Source: Bog-473 sp963787485 (GTDB lineage Bacteria; Actinomycetota; Acidimicrobiia; Acidimicrobiales; RAAP-2). Taken from it: DNA of 64,000 bases. The DNA lies in contig CAWBDF010000003.1 of the NCBI GenBank assembly GCA_963787485.1, forward strand, positions 62,001 to 126,000, written 5' to 3'. Within the stretch, counting starts at the first letter, position 1. Each line of letters starts with the position of its first letter. Both the position numbers and the translations under genes were made by a program. Positions 9,218 to 15,947 of the stretch are shown one piece after another. Under the pieces are notes generated by a model, which saw nothing but the letters and a program-made list of their open reading frames with translations, did no database searches and had not been told where the DNA came from.

Positions 9218-9337
9218 CTGTTTCAGGTGCGGTATGTGGGCCGTCCAGGACGCGAACAGGAAGCCGTGCACGAAGAACACGGCGATGAGAGCCCGGCGAG
9301 GCCCACGGTCCAGCGACGCCGGTGCGGTTCGTCGGTT
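9218..9337 (-). pseudogene. 5' relic of an MFS transporter
   Basis: On the minus strand, directly downstream of the DeoR gene, the frame reads RRALIAVFFVHGFLFASWTA and then HIPHLKQ, which I recognise as the first transmembrane helix and following loop of fucose-permease-like MFS transporters. After about 40 codons the similarity stops abruptly and the frame runs antisense into mug. There is no good start codon (only GTG 9280). I read it as the remaining N-terminus of a transporter once in an operon with the DeoR regulator. Confidence 0.6.
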
Positions 9338-9354
9338 TCAGCCCGGAATCAGCG

Positions 9355-10113
9355 TCAGACGCAGCGGATATCGACTCTCATCGCCCGCAACTCCTCTACC
9401 CTCCCCTGGTCGGCTCCGGCATCAGTCAGGACGATGTCGATCTCGTCGAGATCGCAGACATGGCCGAACGCCACTCGCCCGAGTTTCGAGGAGTCGGCCA
9501 CCGCGATGACCCGCTGCGAGCATCTGGCAGCGGCGCGCTTGACCGCCGTCTCGGCGAGAAAGTGGGTCGTCATGCCCGCCTTGGCGTCGATGCCGCAAGG
9601 GCCCATCACGTACGTGTCGAATCGGAGCTGAGAAAAAGAAGGTTCGGCGAGACTCCCCGTCAACGACAACTCTCCCGGACGGACCTCCCCACCCGGGAGG
9701 AGGAGTTTGATGCCCGGGCACTCGTGCAACTCGAAGACTGGCCTGAGGGCGAGCGGCATGACGGTCAACCGCCGGTTGCGGAGAGCTCGTGCCACCTCCA
9801 TGACGGTGGTACCACCGTCGAGGATGACCGTCTCCCCGTCGGCCAAGAGGCTGGCCGCAGCGGCGCCCATGGTCGCCTTGGCGTCGCTGAACTCGAGGGC
9901 CCGGATGCCGTATGGGGTCTCCTCGGCGCTGAGGGAGACACTCGCCGCCCCGCCGTGCACACGTCGGAGGCCCCCACTGCGCTCCAGCGACTCGAGATCA
10001 CGACGCACGGTCATCTCAGAGCAAGCCAGCGCATCGGCCAGCTCCCCGACCAGCACTGGACTGCGTTGGCTGAGCGCCTGGAGGATCATTTGATGACGGC
10101 TCTGCACATCCAT
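9355..10113 (-). CDS. DeoR/GlpR family transcriptional regulator
   Basis: An N-terminal DeoR helix-turn-helix (SRHQMILQALSQRSPVLVGE, then SEMTVRRDLESLERSG and RRVHGGA) is followed by a DeoR C-terminal sensor domain with the typical LLADGETVILDGGTTV and VIAVADSSKLG segments. Such proteins usually sense phosphorylated sugars. Start taken as ATG 10113; a TTG at 10122 is the alternative. The gene is divergent from a HAD phosphatase across an AT-rich palindrome and was probably followed by a transporter, of which only a relic remains. Autoregulation is inferred. Confidence 0.9.
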   Translation of the reverse strand: MDVQSRHQMILQALSQRSPVLVGELADALACSEMTVRRDLESLERSGGLRRVHGGAASVSLSAEETPYGIRALEFSDAKATMGAAAASLLADGETVILDGGTTVMEVARALRNRRLTVMPLALRPVFELHECPGIKLLLPGGEVRPGELSLTGSLAEPSFSQLRFDTYVMGPCGIDAKAGMTTHFLAETAVKRAAARCSQRVIAVADSSKLGRVAFGHVCDLDEIDIVLTDAGADQGRVEELRAMRVDIRCV

Positions 10114-10114
10114 G

Positions 10115-10130
10115 ATGTTCAAAATAACAT
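10115..10130. promoter_or_regulatory. candidate DeoR-family operator
   Basis: ATGTT-CAAAAT-AACAT is an exact inverted repeat with 5-base arms and a 6-base spacer in an AT-rich island inside GC-rich DNA. It lies between the divergent deoR and HAD starts and overlaps the start region of the regulator. The half-site resembles the ATGTTCG half-sites known for E. coli GlpR. Binding by the adjacent regulator is an inference. Confidence 0.5.
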
Positions 10131-10137
10131 ATTAGGT

Positions 10138-10782
10138 GTGCGATCTCACACTGGTCCCCAGCGCCCCCCGGTCGGAGCAGTGGTGTTCGACGTGGGCGGC
10201 GTCTTGCTCGATTGGAACCCCCGGCACCTCTACCGCAAGCTGTTCGCGAACCAGGCGGAGATGGAATGGTTCCTCGCCGAGGTCTGTTCCTCGGCGTGGC
10301 ATGCGCCCCACGACCGGGGCGTCCCGACAGCGGCGTCGTGCGCCGAGCTCGCCTCCCGACATCCCGAGCTCTCCGACCTGATCTGGGCATGGTCGAGTCG
10401 CAATGAGGAGATGATCGGTGGCGTCGACGACGGGTCTGTAGAGATCCTCTCGGCAGTGAGAGAAACTGGGCTGCCCTGCTATGCCCTCACCAACATGGAG
10501 GCGGAAACGTATCCGCTCCGCCTCAAGCGATTTCCATTTCTCGGTTGGTTTGACGGTACCGTCGTCTCCGGTCGGGAAGGGGTTGCGAAGCCAGACCCCG
10601 CCATCTTCAGACGACTGCTCAACCGTTTCGGCCTGACCCCGAGTACGACGTTGATGATTGACGACACCAAGGACAACCTCGAAACGGCCAGTAAGTTGGG
10701 AGTCCAGACCGTCCTGTTCCGCTCGTCCCCCCAACTCCGATCGGAGCTCGAGGCCGTCGGGGTTCTGGCCCAACTCTCGTAG
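10138..10782 (+). CDS. HAD-superfamily hydrolase (subfamily IA)
   Basis: All HAD motifs are visible: VVFDVGGVLLDWN (motif I with the nucleophilic Asp), ALTNME (motif II), KPDPAIF (motif III Lys) and MIDDTKDN (motif IV). The cap is of the alpha-helical C1 type. It is predicted to dephosphorylate a small metabolite, plausibly the sugar phosphate sensed by the divergent DeoR protein. The start is uncertain: GTG 10138 gives a compact N-terminus, whereas ATG 10093 would overlap the regulator and its operator. Confidence 0.85.
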   Translation: MRSHTGPQRPPVGAVVFDVGGVLLDWNPRHLYRKLFANQAEMEWFLAEVCSSAWHAPHDRGVPTAASCAELASRHPELSDLIWAWSSRNEEMIGGVDDGSVEILSAVRETGLPCYALTNMEAETYPLRLKRFPFLGWFDGTVVSGREGVAKPDPAIFRRLLNRFGLTPSTTLMIDDTKDNLETASKLGVQTVLFRSSPQLRSELEAVGVLAQLS

Positions 10783-11011
10783 CACCGTAGTGGAGGCGGC
10801 GACCTAGGCCCAGAGCCGTGCTCTCGGGAGTTGGTAGGTCGCAAGAGTGCCCCATAGGTACGGAGACCACGCGTCGGAGGGTTTCCCCGATTCAGCCGGC
10901 TCGGTGCGCACCCGGGAGGATGCCGCCGTTGGGGTCGGCCTCGGCCGCGTGGAGCGCTTCCCACCTCGCCGGGCCGATAATGGAAACCGAATCCAGCGGA
11001 AGGGAGGCGCC

Positions 11012-11380
11012 GTGGCAGTTCAACTCAACCACACCATCGTTCCAGTTCAGGATAAGGAGTCGTCGGCCAACTTTCTGGCTGAGATCCTTGGGCTCGATGC
11101 ACCGAAGCCGTTCGGGCCGTTCGTGTGCGTCGAGACTGCCAATGGTGTCAGTCTCGACTACGACGACCGGGGTGCTCTGGAGCATCATCACTACGCCTTC
11201 CTCGTCACCGAAGAGGAGTTTGATGGCATCTTTGCCCGGGTGACGGAACGCGGCATCACTTATTGGGCTGACCCCGGACATCAGCAGGAGAACCGCATCA
11301 ACAGTCACGGGCGCGGGTTCTACTTTGAGGATCCTTCCGGACACAACATGGAGGTACTGACGCGGCCCTACGGCAGCTGA
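11012..11380 (+). CDS. VOC family (glyoxalase/dioxygenase-like) protein
   Basis: 122 residues with one beta-alpha-beta-beta-beta pair: LNHTIVPVQDKESSANFLAE at the N-terminus and GRGFYFEDPSGHNMEVLTRP at the C-terminus. His in LNHTIV and Glu in NMEVL are the usual metal ligands. GTG 11012 follows GGGAGG and is preferred to the upstream in-frame starts. Substrate unknown. It appears to be monocistronic. Confidence 0.85.
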   Translation: MAVQLNHTIVPVQDKESSANFLAEILGLDAPKPFGPFVCVETANGVSLDYDDRGALEHHHYAFLVTEEEFDGIFARVTERGITYWADPGHQQENRINSHGRGFYFEDPSGHNMEVLTRPYGS

Positions 11381-11965
11381 CCATGGAGCGCTCCGACCTG
11401 TCGACAACGCCGGCCCCGGGTGCCACCGTGCCGCACATTCGGGGCTCGATTGGGATACCAATGTGCGGGGTTTGGACTGGCAAGTGGTCCCAGCAATCTG
11501 GCTCGGACCCTCACAGGAACTGTTCTGATCGAGTGGACAGGCTTGGCGTAGTTGGGGCGTTTGCGCTCGAGCGAACGAACGCGTAGTCGCCGTCGCCGCC
11601 GCCCGGCGAGCGAGAAGCGGACGAGGGGACGTGTCGCAATCGTTGGAGGGGCGAATAGTCGCTAGGTGCCCCTACCGCCGTCGGGACGGTCGGCAAGAGC
11701 GATGTCGAGCCCGACCCGCGCCGCAGCCGGGATCTCCCTACGCTTTTGACATGAAGAGAGCTGGGACGCCCATCTGGCCCCATGACGCCTCGCTCTCCGC
11801 CGTCGTGGCGAGCACACCGGGGTCCGGCCCCATCGGCAGGCGGCTGCCGGTCCGATCCCGTTCGCCCGCTCCACTCCAGGTCGGCCCTTCTGCGGGAGTT
11901 GCGCGCGGAGCCTGTCTGCTCGAAGCGCTGCCGGTCTGCACCGCCGCCAGATCGGAGGACGGGTC
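11381..11965. other. gene-free gap with one inverted repeat
   Basis: No frame in this 585-base stretch shows coding character or a recognisable domain. Its only structure is a perfect 9-base inverted repeat at 11431-11468, listed separately. Confidence 0.5.
11431..11468. repeat. 9-bp inverted repeat, possible terminator or small structured element
   Basis: CCGCACATT at 11431-11439 is exactly complementary to AATGTGCGG at 11460-11468, with a 20-base loop. It starts about 50 bases after the VOC stop codon. There is no T-tract, so intrinsic termination is only one possibility. Confidence 0.5.
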
Positions 11966-12844
11966 GTGAGACACACCCTCCAAGCCGGTCTCGTGATCGG
12001 AGTGTCGGTTGCCGTCGCGCTGACCTCGTTCCGTGTCGTGCGTGGCGTGAGCAGCACAACGCGTGTCACTTCCCACCGCGCTTCCACCACCACCGTCGTG
12101 CCACCGCTCCCGCCGAGCGCGCTCACTGTCTCGTCCTGGGGCGACTCGATGGCGAGCGAGACCTCACAGTTCTTGCCCGGCGCGCTCGACCAGCAGACCA
12201 CGACCCGCATGACGTTCGAGAGTCACTCGTTTCCAGGGATCTCGGTCTGCAACTATGTCGACTCGGGGGACATGGCAGCGGATGCAACCTCTGTGGAGCC
12301 AGAGGTCGTCGCGCTCCAATTCTCCGGGGACCTCTTCACGCCCTGCGCGGTTCGCTTGGGGAAGGGCCGCCCCCTGGCCGACTACGCGCTGATGAGCGCT
12401 GGCGATTTGAAGACGGCAATAGAAATCTACCTGCGCCAAGACCCCCGCCTCGAGCACGTCGCTGTCTTGCTCCCTCCTCCTAGCTCCCCGGGCGGGACCC
12501 AGGATTATGTCAACCTCCTCGATGCTGACTACAAGCTCATGGTCCGGGCGCTCGGAGACTCTCGGGTCACGGTCGCCTACGGTCCTGCGACCTCGGTGAG
12601 CAATCGTGATGGCGCGTTCACCTGGACCCTGCCCTGCGCGCGACAAGAGAAGCTGGAGCGAGTCTGCTTCGGCGCAGATGGGGTGAACACCGTGCGGTCC
12701 CCGACCGGGCACTTCTGCATCCCGACGTCCTGCACCGGCTTCCAGCCGGGTGCCTGGCGCTTCGTGAACGCCGAGGCTAAGGACCTCCTCGCTCAGTTCG
12801 GCATCACCATCCACACGACGATCGCCTCTGGCTACGCGTCGTAG
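11966..12844 (+). CDS. secreted SGNH-hydrolase-like protein
   Basis: The N-terminus (RHTLQAGLVIGVSVAVALTS) is a signal peptide or membrane anchor. The mature part begins with LTVSSWGDSMASE, the GDS block of the SGNH/GDSL hydrolases, and FPGISVCNYVDSG follows. It resembles the SGNH domain that is C-terminal in OafA/YrhL acyltransferases but here stands alone without the membrane acyltransferase part. A role in O-acetyl or ester chemistry at the cell surface is inferred from fold only. 292 residues; the downstream neighbour at 12945 is also exported. Confidence 0.75.
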   Translation: MRHTLQAGLVIGVSVAVALTSFRVVRGVSSTTRVTSHRASTTTVVPPLPPSALTVSSWGDSMASETSQFLPGALDQQTTTRMTFESHSFPGISVCNYVDSGDMAADATSVEPEVVALQFSGDLFTPCAVRLGKGRPLADYALMSAGDLKTAIEIYLRQDPRLEHVAVLLPPPSSPGGTQDYVNLLDADYKLMVRALGDSRVTVAYGPATSVSNRDGAFTWTLPCARQEKLERVCFGADGVNTVRSPTGHFCIPTSCTGFQPGAWRFVNAEAKDLLAQFGITIHTTIASGYAS

Positions 12845-12944
12845 CGTGCACAGGAGAATTAGTGCCGCCCGAGGCAAATAGGTGTCCCCGTACATTGCCG
12901 GGACGGTGGAGCACTTCGGCATTCCCTGCCGGTAGATTTCAGCC

Positions 12945-14564
12945 GTGAAGTCCTTGTGCGGCCCACCGGGTAGACGTCGGGCGGTGGCGCTGGCCATCGG
13001 CGTACTGGTCCTTGTAGTTGGCTGCGGTGCGGCGACTACCAGCGATGTGCCCGTGTCATCGGCCTATGCCCTCGCAGGGCATGTCGAGTCCGGGACCCCC
13101 GGCCCGGATGCGGTGACCGCGTTCGGTGCCGCCCTTGCTGTGCCGGGGACGACGCTTTACGGTCTTTCCGCGCCGGTCGTGGGTGCGGCGGCAACGCCCA
13201 ACGGACTCGGATACTGGGTGGTTGCCGCTGACGGCGGTGTCTTCACCTACGGGGACGCCGCCTTCGAGGGATCCACGGGAGGGGTCCACTTGAACGCACC
13301 GGTGGTCGGAATGGCTGCCACACCTGACGGCGGCGGCTATTGGCTGGTGGCCTCCGACGGCGGTGTGTTCGCCTTTGGTGACGCCGTCTTCGCCGGCAGC
13401 ATGGGGGGCCGCCCGTTGAATGAACCGGTCGTCGGGATTGCCGCGACCACCACCGGCCGCGGCTATTGGCTGGTGGCCTCCGACGGCGGCGTGTTCGCCT
13501 TCGGCGACGCCGTCTTCGCCGGCAGCATGGGGGGCCGTCCGTTGAATGAACCGGTCGTCGGGATTGCCGCCACCCCCACCGCCCGCGGCTATTGGCTGGT
13601 GGCCTCCGACGGCGGTGTGTTCGCGTTCGGTGACGCGCCGTTCGAGGGCTCGATGGGCGGCACAGCCCTCAACGACCCGGTCGTCGGCATAGCCGGATCC
13701 CCTGACGGGCGCGGCTACTGGCTGGTTGCCTCCGACGGAGGGGTCTTCGCCCTTGGGGACGCCCCGTTCGAAGGATCCGACGGCGGCACGCCGAAACAGG
13801 CTCTCGCCGTCGGTATCGCCGGTCGTCCGGGTGGATACTGGATCGCCTACGGCATCGATCCGCGGACGCAGATGATCCCGGCGATCGCCGCCTATGTCGC
13901 CGGACGGGCCGACAACGTGACCGTGGCCATAGAGGACCTCACGACTGGTCAGATCTATCAGTTCCGGCCCGGAGTGGTCGAGGACACGGCGAGCACGCTG
14001 AAGGTCGACATCCTGGCCACCCTGCTGGCGCAGGCCCAGGCGGCAGGTCGCCCGCTCACGTCCGAGGAGCAGAGTTTGGCCGTCCCAATGATCGAAGAGA
14101 GCCTGGACAGTGCAGCCGACACCCTGTGGTCACTCCTCGGGCCCGGCGCCGTCGGCGCATTCGAACAGGAGGCGGGGATGACTTCGACCGTGCCGGCCAC
14201 TGACGGCGTATGGGGAACCACGACCACCACGGCGCTGGACCGGCTCGCCATGATCCGGACCTTGGTGGAGCCCAACCCACTGCTCACCGATGGGTCTCGG
14301 GCCTACATGCTCGACCTCATGGAGCACATCACCGCTTCCCAGGACTGGGGGGCCACGGGTGGTGTGCCCCCGGGAGTCACGGTGGCGCTCAAGAACGGGT
14401 TCGCCGTCATCGACGGGTGGCAGATCAACACCACCGGCTGGGTCAACGGTGACGGCCGTGACTACCTGATTGCAGTGCTTACAAACGGAAACGTGTCGCA
14501 ACAGTACGGCATCGACACCGTCAACGCGGTGTCCGCGCTTGTCTGGAACGCGTTCGGGCCCTGA
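12945..14564 (+). CDS. lipoprotein with surface repeats fused to a class A beta-lactamase-like domain
   Basis: Residues 1-27 are a lipoprotein signal (VALAIGVLVLVVGC, lipobox VVGC). Residues about 70-300 contain five to six copies of a 42-residue repeat centred on GYWLVASDGGVFAFGDA. Residues about 310-539 are a serine beta-lactamase/transpeptidase-like domain: SxxK is STLK, a KNG triplet stands in for KTG, and the usual SDN region reads SLD. The whole is probably an extracytoplasmic anchored protein; the repeats may form a propeller-like binding module. Whether the enzyme domain is an active hydrolase is unclear because the SDN motif is altered. It starts at GTG. Confidence 0.85.
   Translation: MKSLCGPPGRRRAVALAIGVLVLVVGCGAATTSDVPVSSAYALAGHVESGTPGPDAVTAFGAALAVPGTTLYGLSAPVVGAAATPNGLGYWVVAADGGVFTYGDAAFEGSTGGVHLNAPVVGMAATPDGGGYWLVASDGGVFAFGDAVFAGSMGGRPLNEPVVGIAATTTGRGYWLVASDGGVFAFGDAVFAGSMGGRPLNEPVVGIAATPTARGYWLVASDGGVFAFGDAPFEGSMGGTALNDPVVGIAGSPDGRGYWLVASDGGVFALGDAPFEGSDGGTPKQALAVGIAGRPGGYWIAYGIDPRTQMIPAIAAYVAGRADNVTVAIEDLTTGQIYQFRPGVVEDTASTLKVDILATLLAQAQAAGRPLTSEEQSLAVPMIEESLDSAADTLWSLLGPGAVGAFEQEAGMTSTVPATDGVWGTTTTTALDRLAMIRTLVEPNPLLTDGSRAYMLDLMEHITASQDWGATGGVPPGVTVALKNGFAVIDGWQINTTGWVNGDGRDYLIAVLTNGNVSQQYGIDTVNAVSALVWNAFGP
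13174..13800 (+). repeat. 126-nt in-gene tandem repeats (42-residue units)
   Basis: The period is 126 bases. Units beginning near 13337 and 13463 are almost identical over their whole length, while outer units have diverged, which suggests recent duplication or conversion inside the gene. Each codes for one GYWLVASDGGVFAFGDA-type unit. There are no spacers of CRISPR type. Confidence 0.85.
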
Positions 14565-14629
14565 CCGCCGTGGATCGGATCTGTCAGTAGGCCGGGATCC
14601 CGGGTGCTCGGCGGTGATTTGAATGAACA

Positions 14630-15256
14630 GTGGACAACGCGCAGATGGCGGATCATCCTGCTTGCATGCATCCATTAGCGTTGCTCGCCCCGAAGTCGTG
14701 GCGCCGAAGCCTGTGGCTCGCGCCGCTCACTCTGGCTGCTTCCGCTGTGTTCCTCGTCGGCACCGCCGGAGCCAGCCTCGACCGGTCCTCCAACCTTCAC
14801 AAGCAGCACACCAACCACAAACCTCAGAAGGTCAAAGCCCAAAAGGGCCGTAGTAGCCCTTGCCTTGAGGGGGACTGGACGGTGACGAGGATCACCCTGA
14901 GTGCATCCGGCCTGAGCTTCACCGGTGGTGCCGGAACAACTGTGGAGATCATGTCCAATGGGAACGCACTCGGACATTTCACGCCGGGCGCACCGCTCGT
15001 GGGCAGCGAGGGCTCGGCCAAATTCAACGGCACCGTGACCGATCACTACGGCTTCTCACCCAAGACAACGTCGCACTCGGGTACCTTCCCGGTTTCGACC
15101 GTCACTGACGACGCCACCATCACGGTGGCCGGTGTAACCAGGCCCGTCACGTCCTCGCCCGAGCAGGGCTCCTATAGCTGCACCGGTAAGGACCTGTCGC
15201 TGACGTTTGCCAGCGGTGCCAGCACACTGACTTATCAAATGTCCCCCGCTGGCTGA
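14630..15256 (+). CDS. secreted hypothetical protein
   Basis: A signal peptide (WRRSLWLAPLTLAASAVFLV, then GTAGASLD) is followed by a basic linker rich in His, Lys and Gln and then a beta-rich domain of about 130 residues with one Cys pair (SPCLEGDW, GSYSCTGK) likely to form a disulfide. No family is recognised; the domain resembles a small lipocalin-like or META-like barrel. The start is uncertain (GTG 14630, ATG 14645 or ATG 14666); only the last gives a compact signal peptide. Confidence 0.6.
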   Translation: MDNAQMADHPACMHPLALLAPKSWRRSLWLAPLTLAASAVFLVGTAGASLDRSSNLHKQHTNHKPQKVKAQKGRSSPCLEGDWTVTRITLSASGLSFTGGAGTTVEIMSNGNALGHFTPGAPLVGSEGSAKFNGTVTDHYGFSPKTTSHSGTFPVSTVTDDATITVAGVTRPVTSSPEQGSYSCTGKDLSLTFASGASTLTYQMSPAG

Positions 15257-15427
15257 TACTCCATTCGATGGCGCATCGTCCGGAACAAGGGCGGCGAGGG
15301 CTAGGTGTTACCTGATGGCAATTGCGGAGGAAGGCGGACCCGAAGTTCGGCGACCCTTGACGGGTCCCCTGTCTCAGTCCGCTGCCGGGACGGTGGGCCC
15401 TCGAGCACCTTTCGGGGCTAGGAAGCG

Positions 15428-15538
15428 TCAGGATTGGATGAACGCCGGCAGATCCGCGTTGATCGCTTCGGCTTGCGTGATCGGCATTCCGAGCGGGAAT
15501 CCGGGGTCAGTTTTCAGCGTGCCGTTCTTCACTAGCTT
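15428..15538 (-). pseudogene. 3' relic of a chloroperoxidase-like alpha/beta hydrolase
   Basis: The minus-strand frame ending at the TGA 15430-15428 reads KLVKNGTLKTDPGFPLGMPI and then TQAEAINADLPAFIQS. This is the C-terminus of non-haem chloroperoxidase-type alpha/beta hydrolases (normally KLVKNGTLK.YPGFPHGM with the catalytic His). Here the position of that His is Leu (GFPLGM), and upstream of KLVKNG the match ends at once. It is a decayed fragment. Confidence 0.6.
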
Positions 15539-15574
15539 CGTGTTACCAGCATCGCGACAGCGCGAAGTCCTAGC

Positions 15575-15759
15575 TCATCTCGATTGGCGTAGGCGGTGAC
15601 GCAGCTGGATGATGCGCAATGACGCCACGATCCCGGCAAGCAGCACACCGTCGGCCACCGCTCGTAAAGGGGCGTTCCGAGCGCCATGTTCGCACCCAGA
15701 AATCCAGCGGAAATCGGCGGGTAGACCAGAGACCAGCCGATGTCGGTTCGGGGAGACAC
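15575..15759 (-). pseudogene. possible frameshifted membrane-protein fragment
   Basis: Two overlapping minus-strand frames join near 15655 to give SAGFLGANMALGTPLYERW followed by ADGVLLAGIVASLRIIQLRH and a basic end. The composite looks like two transmembrane helices and a cytoplasmic tail. I do not recognise the family, and the frame change is inferred only from the hydrophobic character. Confidence 0.3.
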
Positions 15760-15823
15760 CTGGCTCTTGCGCGGCCAAGACTTTCGCCATCGTCCTCGCC
15801 ATTACCAAGGTACACCCCAGTGG

Positions 15824-15848
15824 GGGGCTTGCCGCAAGGACTTGCGGC
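15824..15848 (+). promoter_or_regulatory. candidate rifamycin-associated element upstream of rph
   Basis: GGGGCTTGCCGCAAGGACT at 15824-15842 closely resembles, from memory, the 19-base rifamycin-associated element (built on GGGGCTTGC and GCAAG) found upstream of rifamycin-resistance genes in actinomycetes. It overlaps a perfect 8-base inverted repeat, GCCGCAAG-GA-CTTGCGGC (15831-15848). A TTGACA follows at 15852-15857, with no obvious -10 box. The site ends 100-106 bases before the rph ATG. Confidence 0.6.
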
Positions 15849-15947
15849 GTGTTGACAATGCACGCCACAAGCCGGCCCAAGGACGGTTGGCCCGAACGAC
15901 GGTGGTAAACGAGACAGACCGAGCTGTCTGAAGGGGACGGTGGAGGG

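Larger units (their letters stand above)
15257..15947. other. gap before rph holding two gene relics and a regulatory site
   Basis: These 690 bases contain no intact gene. They hold, on the minus strand, the last 36 codons of an alpha/beta hydrolase (15428-15538) and a possible frameshifted membrane-protein fragment (15575-15759), and then the palindromic site upstream of rph (15824-15848). Confidence 0.55.

Noticed and set aside
13174..13800. Regular repeats considered as a CRISPR array
   Set aside because: Units are 126 bases, in frame and coding; there are no unique spacers and no cas genes.
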